The position numbers and the translations under genes were made by a program. Shown here piece after piece: positions 18,667-28,650 of a stretch of DNA of 64,000 nucleotides (its first letter is position 1; each line of letters starts with the position of its first letter). The notes under the pieces are model-generated. The model saw nothing but the letters and a program-made list of their open reading frames with translations. It did no database searches and had not been told where the DNA came from. The stretch comes from Leptospira sp. WS60.C2 (GTDB taxonomy: Bacteria; Spirochaetota; Leptospiria; Leptospirales; Leptospiraceae): assembly GCF_040833955.1 (NCBI RefSeq), contig NZ_CP162133.1, forward strand, positions 2,254,001-2,318,000, read 5' to 3'.

Positions 18667-19296
18667 ATGAAGTCTTATTTTTTAGCCATTACTATTTCGA
18701 TTCTGGTTTTCTCACTCTTTCTCGGTTGCAAAAAGGAAGTGGTGGATGCAAACGTTTGGATTGAGAAGAACAAAGAAGAGCGAGTCCTTAATCTCTCCAA
18801 CAAAGAAGTGGGAGTTTTACCTGCTTCGATTGGCACCTTACAAAAAGTGGAAGAGCTGACATTACAATACGACTCCCTCACCAGTTTGCCGAAAGAGATT
18901 GGAAACTTAAAACAATTGAAAATTTTAAATTTGTTTGGAAATCCCATTTCTGAATTGCCAGAAGAACTTGGAAATTTGGAAAACTTGGAAGTTTTGCTTC
19001 TTGGACGCACCCAATTAAAGGAAATCCCCCCTGTTTTAATAAAACTGAAGAAGCTAAAAACCCTTGCACTTGACGAAACGAAAGTGCAACTAACAGAAGC
19101 GGATGTGGAAGTGATCGCAAACCTCCCCTCTTTGGAAATCCTTGACCTAAGCCTCATGCGAGAATACAAAACCTTACCAAAAAATTTAGCAAAACTTTCC
19201 TTCCTCAAACAACTGATTTTACAAAAGACTCTTTTGGAAAAATCCGATGTTGTTAGACTCCGTGACGAGTTACCGAAAGTTCGCGTAAAACTATAA
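18667..19296 (+). CDS. Leucine-rich-repeat lipoprotein
   Basis: 209 aa. The signal ends at FLGC, so Cys21 is the likely lipidated residue. Residues about 38-195 hold roughly six repeats of the 23-residue type, for example LTSLPKEIGNLKQLKILNLF and ISELPEELGNLENLEVLLL. LRR proteins of this kind bind partners at the cell surface; many are found in Leptospira. It follows the 756-aa gene by 13 bp and is probably co-transcribed with it. Confidence 0.9.
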   Translation: MKSYFLAITISILVFSLFLGCKKEVVDANVWIEKNKEERVLNLSNKEVGVLPASIGTLQKVEELTLQYDSLTSLPKEIGNLKQLKILNLFGNPISELPEELGNLENLEVLLLGRTQLKEIPPVLIKLKKLKTLALDETKVQLTEADVEVIANLPSLEILDLSLMREYKTLPKNLAKLSFLKQLILQKTLLEKSDVVRLRDELPKVRVKL

Positions 19297-19355
19297 ACAA
19301 TTCGATTATTTTTTCCGTTTTCTCTTTGGCCTAGAGTACAAACACTGGTCTTACT

Positions 19356-22112
19356 ATGGCCAAACCAGAAACGGAAAATCCTTATTCAAAAACAGTTCTC
19401 CTTCCCGAGACCAATTTTCCCATGAAAGCCGACCTGGCAAAACGAGAGCCAGGCCAAATCCAAATTTGGAAAGAACAAAAAGTTTTCCAAAAAATGAAGG
19501 AAATTCGAAAATCAAAACCTTCCTTTGTTTTACATGATGGACCACCCTATGCCAATGGAAATTTTCACGTTGGTCACTCGCTGAATAAGATTTTAAAAGA
19601 CATCATTATCAAATCCAAATCCCTTTCTGGTTTCCAAACCGATATGATTCCAGGATGGGATTGCCATGGACTTCCGATCGAAGTACAGGTGTTAAAGAAT
19701 CTTGGCAAAGAAGCAAGAAACACAAGTCCAAGCGAACTTCGTAAAAAATGCCGAGAGTATGCCGCCGAGTTTGTTGGCAAACAAGGAGAAGACTTAAACA
19801 GGTTCCTTTGTTTTTGGGATGAGGATCACAAATACCTCACCATGGCTCCTGAATTTGAAGCAAGGATCGTTGAAGTTTTTGGTTCTCTTTTTGAAAAGGG
19901 ATACATCTACAAAGGTAAAAAACCTGTGTATTGGTGCATTGATTTGGCAACGGCACATGCTGAAGCAGAGATAGAATACCAAAACCATGTTTCACCTTCC
20001 ATCTATGTAAAGTTTGCTGTAAAAGGAGAGACAGATACATACTGTCTCATTTGGACCACGACTCCCTGGACACTTCCAGCAAACCTTGCGATTTGTTTTA
20101 ACGAAGAACTTCCCTATTCCCTTTTCCAATCAGATAGTCATGGCCGACTCATCCTGGCCGATGGTTTAAAAGAATCAGTAGAACAAAAAACAGGGATCAC
20201 ACTTACCAAAATCAAATCTCTATCAAGTGCTGATTTAAAACAAATGGTCTTCCTCCATCCATTCCTCGAACGAGAGTCCATTCCCCTTTTTGGAAACCAT
20301 GTGACACTCGATGCAGGAACGGGTTGTGTGCACACGGCTCCTGGTCACGGAACAGATGACTACCGAGTGGGAACAGCCGCAGGACTTCCAACACTTTCTC
20401 CAGTAGACGATTACGGCCGTTATACGGACGAATTTGAAATGATGAAGGGAGTGAAAATTTGGGATGCCAATCCAAAAATTGTCGAACTGCTCAAAGAAAA
20501 AAATGCCTTACTCCATTTTTCTGAATTCACTCACTCCTACCCACATAGCTGGAGAAGTAAAAAACCTCTCATCTTTCGTGCCACACCTCAATGGTTTTTT
20601 TCCATTGATCATAATGGACTCCGTGAAGAATCCCTGAAGGCAATCGACAAAGTACAATGGATTCCGGATTGGGGAATCACTAGAATTCGTTCTATGGTGG
20701 AATCAAGACCTGACTGGTGTTTGTCGAGACAAAGAAACTGGGGTGTTCCCATCCCTTCCTTTACCTGTAAGTCTTGTGGTCACACCCATCTCGATGACAA
20801 AACCATCCAACACTTCATCCAAATTGTCAAAAAAGAAGGAATTGAGGTTTGGTATGAAAAAGAAGCAAAAGACCTACTGCCAAAGGGAACAAAGTGTAAC
20901 AATTGTGGTTCGGAAGACCTCAAACAAGACAAAGACATTTTAGATGTTTGGTTTGATTCGGGAGTTTCCAGCTTCGCTGTGTTTGGTGATTCTATAGGAA
21001 AAGAACCAGCTGATTTGTATTTAGAAGGTTCAGACCAACACAGAGGTTGGTTCCAATCTTCGCTTTGGCCTTCGATGGCAATTCGGAAAACACCACCGTA
21101 TAAATCCGTTCTCACGCATGGGTATGTGTTGGATGAAAAAGGCCATGCCATGTCCAAGTCTCTTGGCAATGTGATCAATCCAACGACGGACATCATCAAC
21201 CAATACGGAGCTGATATTTTACGACTTTGGGTGAGCACACAAGACTTCCGTGATGATGTCAAAATTGGAAAAGACTCCATTAAAACTGTCTCAGAAGCCT
21301 ATCGTAAAATCCGAAATACCTTCCGCTATTTACTTGGAAATACAAGTGCAACAACGCTCGCTTGGAATCTGAAACAAGAAGATCTAGAAACCATCGATCG
21401 TTACTACTTACACAAACTAGCAAGACTCAATGAGGATGTGAAGAAACTATATGAAACCTACCAGTTCCATCAAGTGTATCACAAAGTCCTTGTTTTCTGT
21501 ACGGTAGATTTATCACAGGACTACTTTGAAATCATTCGCGATCGGATGTATTGTGATGCGAAAGAATCCAAAACAAGACGTTCTTCCGAATACACACTTG
21601 CTGTGATTTTAGAAGTTCTCTCCAAACTCCTTGCCCCAATCCTTTCCTTCACCACCGAAGAAGTTTGGTCTAACTTTGGGAAAAAGGATTCTGTTTTCTA
21701 TTCTGATTTTTCTGACCTAACACATTGGATCGATGACTCTCTTGAAGCTAAAATGAAACCAGTTTTTGCAACAAAAGAAGACGTACAAAAAGCGTTAGAA
21801 GAAGCAAGAAAACTAGGAAAACTAGGGAAGTCTCTTGAAGCAGAAGTTTTCATCCCTGGAAATTCCTTACAAAACACAGAGTTTACAAAAGACGATCTTA
21901 GCTTATTTTTTGTGGTATCCGAAGTCTCTTTTGATGAAAAGGAAATCAGTGAAGTGTATTCAGAATGGAAGGGAGAAACAGGTTCTATCCAAATTCGAAA
22001 ACCCCACCACCACGAATGCCCACGCTGTTGGCGCCATGTTTCAGAAACGGAAGGAACACTTTGTAAACGATGTGAAGAAGTCGTATCAAAACTATCCCCT
22101 AAGTCACATTAG
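19356..22112 (+). CDS. ileS: Isoleucyl-tRNA synthetase
   Basis: 918 aa. Class I signature motifs are [11 protein letters not shown] (HIGH) and AMSKSLGN (KMSKS). The editing domain lies between, with the family Thr-rich [11 protein letters not shown]. The C-terminal zinc knuckle has CPRCW and CKRC, as in bacterial-type IleRS. It charges tRNA-Ile; a tRNA-Ile(GAT) gene is at 42170. A 10-bp stem-loop overlaps its stop codon. Confidence 0.98.
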   Translation: MAKPETENPYSKTVLLPETNFPMKADLAKREPGQIQIWKEQKVFQKMKEIRKSKPSFVLHDGPPYANGNFHVGHSLNKILKDIIIKSKSLSGFQTDMIPGWDCHGLPIEVQVLKNLGKEARNTSPSELRKKCREYAAEFVGKQGEDLNRFLCFWDEDHKYLTMAPEFEARIVEVFGSLFEKGYIYKGKKPVYWCIDLATAHAEAEIEYQNHVSPSIYVKFAVKGETDTYCLIWTTTPWTLPANLAICFNEELPYSLFQSDSHGRLILADGLKESVEQKTGITLTKIKSLSSADLKQMVFLHPFLERESIPLFGNHVTLDAGTGCVHTAPGHGTDDYRVGTAAGLPTLSPVDDYGRYTDEFEMMKGVKIWDANPKIVELLKEKNALLHFSEFTHSYPHSWRSKKPLIFRATPQWFFSIDHNGLREESLKAIDKVQWIPDWGITRIRSMVESRPDWCLSRQRNWGVPIPSFTCKSCGHTHLDDKTIQHFIQIVKKEGIEVWYEKEAKDLLPKGTKCNNCGSEDLKQDKDILDVWFDSGVSSFAVFGDSIGKEPADLYLEGSDQHRGWFQSSLWPSMAIRKTPPYKSVLTHGYVLDEKGHAMSKSLGNVINPTTDIINQYGADILRLWVSTQDFRDDVKIGKDSIKTVSEAYRKIRNTFRYLLGNTSATTLAWNLKQEDLETIDRYYLHKLARLNEDVKKLYETYQFHQVYHKVLVFCTVDLSQDYFEIIRDRMYCDAKESKTRRSSEYTLAVILEVLSKLLAPILSFTTEEVWSNFGKKDSVFYSDFSDLTHWIDDSLEAKMKPVFATKEDVQKALEEARKLGKLGKSLEAEVFIPGNSLQNTEFTKDDLSLFFVVSEVSFDEKEISEVYSEWKGETGSIQIRKPHHHECPRCWRHVSETEGTLCKRCEEVVSKLSPKSH

Positions 22113-22118
22113 GGGATA
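22093..22118 (+). terminator. Stem-loop overlapping the ileS stop codon
   Basis: TATCCCCTAA pairs perfectly with TTAGGGGATA across a 6-nt loop. No T run follows, so this is a weak candidate for a terminator and may instead protect the transcript end. It lies between the convergent ileS and murJ genes. Confidence 0.4.
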
Positions 22119-22199
22119 ACAAACGCATTGAATTTCACTTGGGAACGAATGCCTTGGAATCCTGCCACTTTCACAAAAAGAAGAGACAGGGTTTCACCA

Positions 22200-23828
22200 C
22201 TAGTTTACGCGTTTTAGTTTCCACTTTCGTAAGAATTTCCCCAAAATGATTTCGGATTCCGAAAGGCCAGTATAAGTGGCAATTCCAAAATACAAAACAA
22301 CAGCAGGAAGAATTGAAAACACAAGAGTGATCCGACTGAGATTGGCATAACCAATCTTTAAAACATCGGCTCCATATGTTTGCAAGTATGGTTTGATCAC
22401 CCATTCCGAAAACAAAAGCCAAAAGAAAAGTCCAAAGAGAGCCGGTCCCATTTTCAGAACTCGTTTTCCCACTGTGGTAAATGGAATTTTCACCTGATGT
22501 GATTTTAGATAGTACAATAACAAAGACGAGGTGACAACGGCACTTAATGCCGATGCAAGTGCAATGGCAGAGTGTTTTAGAAACAACATAAGGCTAATAC
22601 TCACAACCACACTTAGGAGAAATGAAATCAATTGGATCCGAAGTGGAGTTTTGGTATCTGAAAAGGCATAATAGGAAGAAACAAGTACCTTATTGATACT
22701 ATAAAAAGGAATTGCTAAAGAATAGAATACCAGGGGAAAGAAGGCTGTGAGCGTGGCAAGATGATCCCAACGGCCACCATAGTAAATGGAATCCAAAACT
22801 GTTTCCCCAAGAATCGCCAAACCAATGCTAGCTGGCAAAGTTAAAAAGAATGCAAACGATAATACATCGGCAATTTCTCTGGGAACATTTTCTTCTCTCC
22901 CTTCTCGTAAATCTTTTAATAAAGAAGGGAGAATGGTTGTTGCAAGTGCAACTCCAATGATCCCTGTGGGAAGTTGGACAAGTCTTTGTGAATAATCCAA
23001 ACTCACAACAGCACCAAGTCCTGGGTTTTGGTTTTGGATGTAATTGGCAAGAAATATATCCACAAGAAGTCCAATTTGATAAAAACTCCCACCAAGGGCT
23101 GCAGGCAACATGAGTTTAAAAATTTTCTGGATCGCAGGGTGTTTAAAATCCAACCGAAAGATAGGACCAAATCCATTGTGATATACAAACCAACCTTGCA
23201 CTAAAAGTTGCAATACCCCACCGCAAACAATTCCATAAGCAAGGTAAAAAACTCTGTCCTTAATCTCATGGAAAAATGGAAACACAAATAAAAACACAGC
23301 CAAATAACTAAAGTTAAGGATAATAGGAGAAAGTGACGGAACAAAATACTTGTGATGCGAGTTAGAAATCGACATAAAAATCGATGAGAGACTTGCCGTC
23401 ATGATCAGAAAAAATAGGACTAAGGAAAGTTCAACGACCAAGTTTCCATATTCAGGAGTTCCACCAACTAGTGCAGGCAAAAACTGAGCTGCAAATAACC
23501 AAAAAAAAGCCACAAAAATTGACAAACAAAGGAAAAGAAAACTTAAGACCGTCCCTGCCATCACCCGTGCTTCCATCACACCCATCTTTTCATACTCAGA
23601 AAAAATGGGCATAAAGGATTGGCTTAAGGTTCCTTCGGCAAGAAGGTTTCGAAACATATTGGGAAGTCGGTAAGCAACGCTAAAGGCTGATGCTACCATT
23701 CCTGTCCCAAAACTAACAGCCATAAAGTGATCGCGAATGAGGCCTAAAATTCTCGATAAAAATGTATAAAAGGATAAAGCAAGGGATCGTTTCGTACTCG
23801 ATTCGTTCCCCGAGACTTTGTTTGTCAT
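22200..23828 (-). CDS. murJ: Lipid II flippase MurJ
   Basis: 542 aa with about 14 predicted membrane helices. The N-terminus (LALSFYTFLSRILGLIRDHFMA) and NLLAEGTLSQSFMPIFSEYE are typical MurJ/MviN signatures, including the conserved Arg/Glu residues in the cavity. MurJ flips the peptidoglycan precursor lipid II across the inner membrane. It is third in a minus-strand run after a membrane protein and a STAS/zinc-ribbon protein (11-bp gap), suggesting these two act on envelope growth. Confidence 0.95.
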   Translation of the reverse strand: MTNKVSGNESSTKRSLALSFYTFLSRILGLIRDHFMAVSFGTGMVASAFSVAYRLPNMFRNLLAEGTLSQSFMPIFSEYEKMGVMEARVMAGTVLSFLFLCLSIFVAFFWLFAAQFLPALVGGTPEYGNLVVELSLVLFFLIMTASLSSIFMSISNSHHKYFVPSLSPIILNFSYLAVFLFVFPFFHEIKDRVFYLAYGIVCGGVLQLLVQGWFVYHNGFGPIFRLDFKHPAIQKIFKLMLPAALGGSFYQIGLLVDIFLANYIQNQNPGLGAVVSLDYSQRLVQLPTGIIGVALATTILPSLLKDLREGREENVPREIADVLSFAFFLTLPASIGLAILGETVLDSIYYGGRWDHLATLTAFFPLVFYSLAIPFYSINKVLVSSYYAFSDTKTPLRIQLISFLLSVVVSISLMLFLKHSAIALASALSAVVTSSLLLYYLKSHQVKIPFTTVGKRVLKMGPALFGLFFWLLFSEWVIKPYLQTYGADVLKIGYANLSRITLVFSILPAVVLYFGIATYTGLSESEIILGKFLRKWKLKRVN

Positions 23829-23839
23829 ACGACCAGATT

Positions 23840-24709
23840 TTAGAGTGGATTTAATTTTTCAAGAAAACGGATAGAACCATTGGGGCTCAATTGGAACTGC
23901 GTTTTACAACTAGGACACTCGTGTTTTCCAAATTTAAAAAGCCTGAGTCTTGTACCACATACCTCACATTGGATGATTCTCTCGATCGTTTCCAATTGTT
24001 TGGTTTTGGATTGGATGTAGTTAGGAATATGATCCAATTTAACTTCTGGTTCTTTTCCGGATTTGTAGAGAGAAAAACGTCTCTCGAGCTCAGTATTCAG
24101 TGACTCTTTGATTTCTAATCGGAGTTGGTTTAATTTTTCTTCCAACACCGTTTCCATCGGAGAAGGAACGGATTTTTGATCCTCTGCTTCATCAGTGATG
24201 GATTCTAAAGTAGAAACAGGTTCTGTTTCACGAGAGGGATTCTTTTCTTCTTTGGATTTGCCAGTGTAATAAAATCTAATTTGTTTCTCTTCTACGTTAG
24301 AATGAGTTTCCTGGAATGACTTACTTCCATCCTTTTGTTCTTTCCCACTTTCTTTTTTCTCTTTTGTTTGGGAGGGAAGTGAGACTTGTAACAAAAAAGA
24401 CTCAGCAGCTTGGTGGCTTCGAAACACGGGAAGTTTTTCAAACAAACCCACAATTCGGAGTACATCTTCGACTTCTTGTTTCACACCATAAATGGCATAA
24501 ACAGCATTTGCTCTCACAATATGTTTGTGAATTTTCACAAGTATACTGATTCCGTTGGAAGTGATATAGTCCAAAGAACCCATTTGAAATAAAAACTTTT
24601 GATACCCTTTGTTCAACTGTGATTCAAAATAACGATAAAAATCGTCAGCACTTGTACCGTCTAAACCACCTTTTAATTGAATGGAGAATACTTTGTCTTT
24701 TGATTCCAT
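23840..24709 (-). CDS. STAS-domain protein with C-terminal zinc ribbon
   Basis: 289 aa. Residues about 5-105 form a STAS domain (FQMGSLDYITSNGISILVKI, with the Ser/Asn at the usual phospho-site position). A long acidic, Lys/Glu-rich disordered linker follows, then a coiled-coil segment at about 188-215. The end has CEVCGTRL and CPSCKTQF, a probable zinc ribbon. STAS domains carry phospho-dependent protein contacts. The gap to the upstream gene is 3 bp and to murJ 11 bp, so the three genes are one unit. Confidence 0.82.
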   Translation of the reverse strand: MESKDKVFSIQLKGGLDGTSADDFYRYFESQLNKGYQKFLFQMGSLDYITSNGISILVKIHKHIVRANAVYAIYGVKQEVEDVLRIVGLFEKLPVFRSHQAAESFLLQVSLPSQTKEKKESGKEQKDGSKSFQETHSNVEEKQIRFYYTGKSKEEKNPSRETEPVSTLESITDEAEDQKSVPSPMETVLEEKLNQLRLEIKESLNTELERRFSLYKSGKEPEVKLDHIPNYIQSKTKQLETIERIIQCEVCGTRLRLFKFGKHECPSCKTQFQLSPNGSIRFLEKLNPL

Positions 24710-24712
24710 ACT

Positions 24713-25702
24713 TTATCCTAAGAAAATCGCATCTCGAATTGAGGTGTCTTTTGGTTCTGATTTGGTTTGATTCGAAACAGGACCTCCAGTCACCACTTCC
24801 AAATCAGAAGTGACAACGACTGTCGTGTTTGGTTCTATTTTTTCTGGTTCTATCGAAGTATCGCTTACAGGCTCTAACGCACTTTCTTTTGCTTCGATCG
24901 TTTTTTTCTGAAAGATGGGAAGTGACTCAGCTGTACTTGGTTCCATCATTTGGTTTTTCGTCACAAACATTGTATAAGCGACAAAGGCACCTGTAAGTAG
25001 TAAACTCACCACAAATGCAATCAAGATATAGTTGAAAACCATCCACTCCATGAGTTTCCATTGGTTTTCAAATAACAAACCAAGATTTCCTCTTTCATAT
25101 ACAAGGATCACAAGTCCCGAAACATCCAAAGTACCTGGTTTGTATAAGGGTGTTGTCAATCTAACTGTATTCGATTTTGCTAATGGAAGATAATCCAATA
25201 CCCATAAAAAACCTTCACGAATTTTCGGATCCCGTTTGGAGTTGATAATGGGATTTTCTCCATTTTCAGGTTCTGACCATTCCCATTTTTTCATTCGAAT
25301 CCCTTTTCGAAAGAATGTCGACTTTGCGAGTTCCTCGTCTGGTTTTCGCTTCCGAAGTTCTTCTAAGGTGTAAATCGTATCAGTTGAGACGAGAAGTTTG
25401 GCATCGGGAGCATACAAACTGATTTTTAAGAAATAAAACTCTTCTGGATCTTTTTTGGATTGTTCCACATATCTTCGGAACATTTTTTCAATTTCCACAT
25501 AACCATCGTTATCAAGCCTTTGTTCGGCCGATTTGGCAAGTGCAAGACTTAAATCACGTGCTCTATGGTCCGAAATGAACTGTTCTTGGATGAGAGCATT
25601 TTGTAAGGACTCATAAAAGGTCCATACGACCCCACTGAGAGCAAGGGTTTCAGAGAGGATAAAAAAGAGTATAAAAGATAGAATAAGACGTGAATATTTC
25701 AT
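24713..25702 (-). CDS. Two-TM protein with extracytoplasmic sensor-like domain
   Basis: 329 aa. A first membrane helix (residues about 7-28), a periplasmic region of about 190 residues, a second helix (about 224-246) and a Pro/Glu/Thr-rich cytoplasmic tail. The periplasmic part contains KISLYAPDAKLLVSTDTIYT and TTPLYKPGTLDVSGLVILVYE, which resembles a single Cache/PAS-like sensor fold, but no output domain follows. Possibly it passes its signal to the STAS protein encoded next. Family not recognised. Confidence 0.75.
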   Translation of the reverse strand: MKYSRLILSFILFFILSETLALSGVVWTFYESLQNALIQEQFISDHRARDLSLALAKSAEQRLDNDGYVEIEKMFRRYVEQSKKDPEEFYFLKISLYAPDAKLLVSTDTIYTLEELRKRKPDEELAKSTFFRKGIRMKKWEWSEPENGENPIINSKRDPKIREGFLWVLDYLPLAKSNTVRLTTPLYKPGTLDVSGLVILVYERGNLGLLFENQWKLMEWMVFNYILIAFVVSLLLTGAFVAYTMFVTKNQMMEPSTAESLPIFQKKTIEAKESALEPVSDTSIEPEKIEPNTTVVVTSDLEVVTGGPVSNQTKSEPKDTSIRDAIFLG

Positions 25703-25758
25703 GGATCCCCCTTATACTTTTCGGCCAAAGTCAAAGAAAGCCCTTAAGAAATTCGCGT

Positions 25759-26415
25759 TTAAGGAAGAAGAGAGAGAAAGTGCCGAGAAAACCGTAAGGC
25801 AAATTCTGCCCTTTTTTCCGGAAATCTCTCCGAAAGTCCTAAGGTAGCAAGAGAAGTCATGTCTTCTGTTCTTGCCCCACATGGGTTGATGAGAGAAAAC
25901 GTAGAGAGTGAATTGATCCCATTCAAGGCAAAACCAAAACTAGTAAAATAGGATTTGGCATACACCCCTTCCGAGATCAGTTTTTTCCTTGTGGTTGTCG
26001 TGTAAAGACCTGGTGCTTTGGGATTTTCTTCGACGGTTAGGTCCCACGTGCCCTTCACTGCTACCACCAAACTTTCGTTTAAGTTTTGTAAAAAATCTCC
26101 CAAACTAAGATTTCTTTTTTTCAGATCGATATGCAGGTAACCTACAATTTGTCCGGGTTCATGTGCGGTAAAATCGCCTCCTCTTGGAAGCGACACAAGT
26201 TCCACCCCGAGCGATGCCAATCTCTCTTTAGAAACCAAAAGATTTTCCGCTTTCGCCCCAATGCCACCTGTCAAACATGGACTGTGTTCTAAAAAGAGCA
26301 TGGATTCTCTTCGATTTTTCCTGGCATTTTCCTGGAAATCTAAGTATCTTTGGTAAGATACAATCGAAGGGAAAAGATAGGAAGGTAGTCCTTTTTGATG
26401 GAGAAACTTTTGCAT
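25759..26415 (-). CDS. lipB: Octanoyltransferase LipB
   Basis: 218 aa. LipB moves octanoyl from acyl carrier protein to lipoyl domains. Seen are RGGDFTAHEPGQIVGY (usually RGGxxTxHGPGQ, so one Gly is Glu here), Lys145 in the KLISEG segment that matches the catalytic Lys region, and Cys179 in NPCG, the catalytic Cys. The His of the usual HGxALN motif is Phe here (FGFALNG). The 5' end overlaps the divergent Panacea-type gene by 18 bp. Confidence 0.92.
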   Translation of the reverse strand: MQKFLHQKGLPSYLFPSIVSYQRYLDFQENARKNRRESMLFLEHSPCLTGGIGAKAENLLVSKERLASLGVELVSLPRGGDFTAHEPGQIVGYLHIDLKKRNLSLGDFLQNLNESLVVAVKGTWDLTVEENPKAPGLYTTTTRKKLISEGVYAKSYFTSFGFALNGINSLSTFSLINPCGARTEDMTSLATLGLSERFPEKRAEFALRFSRHFLSLLP

Positions 26416-26931
26416 GCGATCCTTTGGATCCTCGAAAAATCACCGAATGGAAGATCTCGCTTAGAATTAGCGAAACTTCTATACTATTCGGATGGTGTTC
26501 ATTTCCAAAAACACGCGGAGATGATCACACGAGGAGACTATATCCACTTAGAAGACTCACCTTACCCCGTCAAACTGAACGAAGCCCTTTTGGTTTTAAA
26601 AGAGAAAGGACACATCGATGTTGTGCCGAAAATGGATGGGAATGGAATCCAAGGATTTACCTTACGATTCTTGAAACCGCTAGAGGGTCTCATTCTCTCA
26701 CGGGAAGAAAAACGAGTGATGATGAAGGTGGTAGAAGCCTTCCGAGGTCGTGTCGTGGATGAAAACCGCCACTACCCAAACCTTTACGAAAATTATGTCG
26801 TCACACCCCTTTTCGATGCGATTCCGTTTTCTGTGGACAGGATCAATACGAAAATCCATGTTCTTGTCCAAAAAAGCCTTTTGAATCTATCGGGCAAAAT
26901 GTTTAGAGTTTTATTTGAGAGGTCAGAATGA
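26398..26931 (+). CDS. Panacea-domain-like (DUF4065, SocA-like) protein
   Basis: 177 aa from the ATG at 26398, one codon after a TTG, with GGAAGG upstream. The pattern [37 protein letters not shown] resembles the Panacea domain, whose members include the proteolytic adaptor SocA and many antitoxins. No toxin gene is adjacent: lipB is divergent and panD overlaps the 3' end by 4 bp (ATGA). Here it may be a core adaptor or regulator, not a toxin-antitoxin part. The family call rests on motif memory. Confidence 0.65.
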   Translation: MEKLLHAILWILEKSPNGRSRLELAKLLYYSDGVHFQKHAEMITRGDYIHLEDSPYPVKLNEALLVLKEKGHIDVVPKMDGNGIQGFTLRFLKPLEGLILSREEKRVMMKVVEAFRGRVVDENRHYPNLYENYVVTPLFDAIPFSVDRINTKIHVLVQKSLLNLSGKMFRVLFERSE

Positions 26932-27284
26932 TCATCACTGTTTGCAAAGGCAAAATCCATAGAGCCGTCGTTACTGAGGCGGAACTACACTACGAAGGTA
27001 GTCTCACTGTTGACCAAGACTTAATGGATATGGCCGGAATGAAACCTTACGAACAGGTCAGCGTGGTGAACGTGAATAACGGCGCCAGGTTTGAAACCTA
27101 CCTCATCGTAGGAGAAAGAGGTTCTGGGACCATCTGTTTGAATGGAGCTGCCGCTCGCCTTGGGATGAAAGGTGACAAAGTCATCATCATAACCTACGGG
27201 CAGGTGGAAGAAAAGGACCTTCCAGCTGACTACAAACCCCAAGTTGTCTTCGTGGATGAGAACAATCGTCCGAAAAAAGCCTAA
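26928..27284 (+). CDS. panD: Aspartate 1-decarboxylase proenzyme
   Basis: 118 aa, normal length. It makes beta-alanine for pantothenate and CoA. The self-processing site YEGS puts the pyruvoyl Ser at residue 25, after Gly24. Conserved [17 protein letters not shown] follows. It is coupled to the Panacea-type gene by a 4-bp overlap; no panB or panC lies in the window. Confidence 0.97.
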   Translation: MIITVCKGKIHRAVVTEAELHYEGSLTVDQDLMDMAGMKPYEQVSVVNVNNGARFETYLIVGERGSGTICLNGAAARLGMKGDKVIIITYGQVEEKDLPADYKPQVVFVDENNRPKKA

Positions 27285-27349
27285 TTTCCCTAATTTTTCT
27301 ACAGGTTTTCTTCGATACTAACTGTATAAACCAAATTGGTAGTCGGAAC

Positions 27350-28204
27350 ATGAACAAAACAATATTCGCTCTTTCATTCACCCTACTCACTTGTGCTCTA
27401 TTTGCCCAAGAATCAGGGAACCAACAAGGGACACAAGTTTCCGCCGCTTCTTCAAAAGACAACCGGGACATGTATCCCCTTTCTATGTATGATGCAAGGA
27501 TCCGTTTAAAGAACGTAAGTTTTGTTAGACGACATGCAGATACAGGAAAAGGTGAATTTTTGGATGTCCAAGTAGAATTGGAATCAAGAGTCCCAGAAGA
27601 TCACGAATATTCGATTTTTGTTTTAGCAGGGTTTGAAGGCGACCGAGTCAACAAAGACGAAAGAAGACTGGTTCCATATCCAGCTTGGCGTAAAGCGGAC
27701 CCAGAAAAAGACGAAAGAACTTTATATTTCTCTAATATTATGCCAACCCCTTTCACAGCCAAAGAAATTTGGGGAGAGGAAACATACGCAAAGAAAAAAG
27801 CAGAGATGGAAAAACGCCACTATGCTGGATTCGAAGCTGAAATGCCTGAACCTACTTTTACAGAAGTAGTGGATTATCTTTGCAAAAACAATGCGAAGGC
27901 TCTTCCCTTCACTCTGTTTGGTGAAACAGGACCTTCAAAAGAGAAACAAGTGATCTACAATTATGTGGCACAAACTGCGGATGAAAAAAAACGCCAAGTC
28001 CACGAGACACTTCCCAAACACACCTATACGATTTACAACAATAAGTATAAAACAACGATCACAAGTCACCACTACACACAATACCGACCCAATTTCCTAA
28101 GTTTCAATAAAGTAGCAGTTCTTGTGTTCGATACAAAAAAACAAACCAATAGTTTGTTATTCCGTAAGTTCATTGATATAGCTGATTTGAAGATTACTTA
28201 CTAA
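27350..28204 (+). CDS. Exported protein of unknown function
   Basis: 284 aa. A signal peptide (MNKTIFALSFTLLTCALFAQ) is probably cut after Ala19; a Cys at residue 15 is too early in the hydrophobic core to be a sure lipobox. The mature protein is polar with many Lys and Tyr and repeated beta-type segments (SFVRRHADTGKGEFLDVQVELESR). I recognise no family. The protein likely sits in the periplasm. Confidence 0.75.
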   Translation: MNKTIFALSFTLLTCALFAQESGNQQGTQVSAASSKDNRDMYPLSMYDARIRLKNVSFVRRHADTGKGEFLDVQVELESRVPEDHEYSIFVLAGFEGDRVNKDERRLVPYPAWRKADPEKDERTLYFSNIMPTPFTAKEIWGEETYAKKKAEMEKRHYAGFEAEMPEPTFTEVVDYLCKNNAKALPFTLFGETGPSKEKQVIYNYVAQTADEKKRQVHETLPKHTYTIYNNKYKTTITSHHYTQYRPNFLSFNKVAVLVFDTKKQTNSLLFRKFIDIADLKITY

Positions 28205-28364
28205 TCAAAATTTGTATTCTGTTCCGAATCTCCAAGGCTAAACACTAGTCTTGGAGAGAACACCTACCCACTCTTTTTCCAATCATTCTTTTTTTTAAAC
28301 ATCCCAAGAGAGATATCGTTTCGTTCGAGAGATAGATGGACCTGAATCTTAAAAACAAACGGGA

Positions 28365-28577
28365 TTAGTGGTCGGTGCCTTCTGGGCGAATAGGTGGGAA
28401 TTGTTCCGATGCACGAGCTCTCCACTCATCCTCTGGGTGGTTTAGGTGCAACCAACCGTTGGCAAAGTCCCAACGACCATCCAAATCCAAAAAATCCCAG
28501 AAAATTGCCTGGTTCATGTATTTGTAGGTGTCGAGTAAATCGAGCAGGTCCCTTCGTTTGCGGGGGGAATTTTCCAT
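28365..28577 (-). CDS. Small acidic/aromatic protein, hypothetical
   Basis: 70 aa. The ATG has GGAG seven bases upstream on this strand, which is why I accept it although it is short. The sequence is rich in Trp, Asp and Leu (LLDLLDTYKYMNQAIFWDFLDLDGRWDFANGW) with a His/Glu/Arg-rich end. No family recognised. It fills an otherwise empty stretch between two plus-strand genes. Confidence 0.5.
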   Translation of the reverse strand: MENSPRKRRDLLDLLDTYKYMNQAIFWDFLDLDGRWDFANGWLHLNHPEDEWRARASEQFPPIRPEGTDH

Positions 28578-28650
28578 TCTACTCCAGTTTCGGTAAACTA
28601 GAGTGCAGGTCGACGTTTTTTATGGACAAAACCAGGTCTTTCTGCCGAAA

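Noticed and set aside
18675..19208. 177-aa open frame antisense to the LRR gene
   Set aside because: It mirrors the repeat codons of the LRR gene, is rich in Ser, Phe and Lys, and has no ribosome site.
20780..21280. 166-aa open frame antisense to ileS
   Set aside because: Ordinary shadow of a long conserved gene; composition (Ser, Cys, Trp rich) is unlike a protein here.
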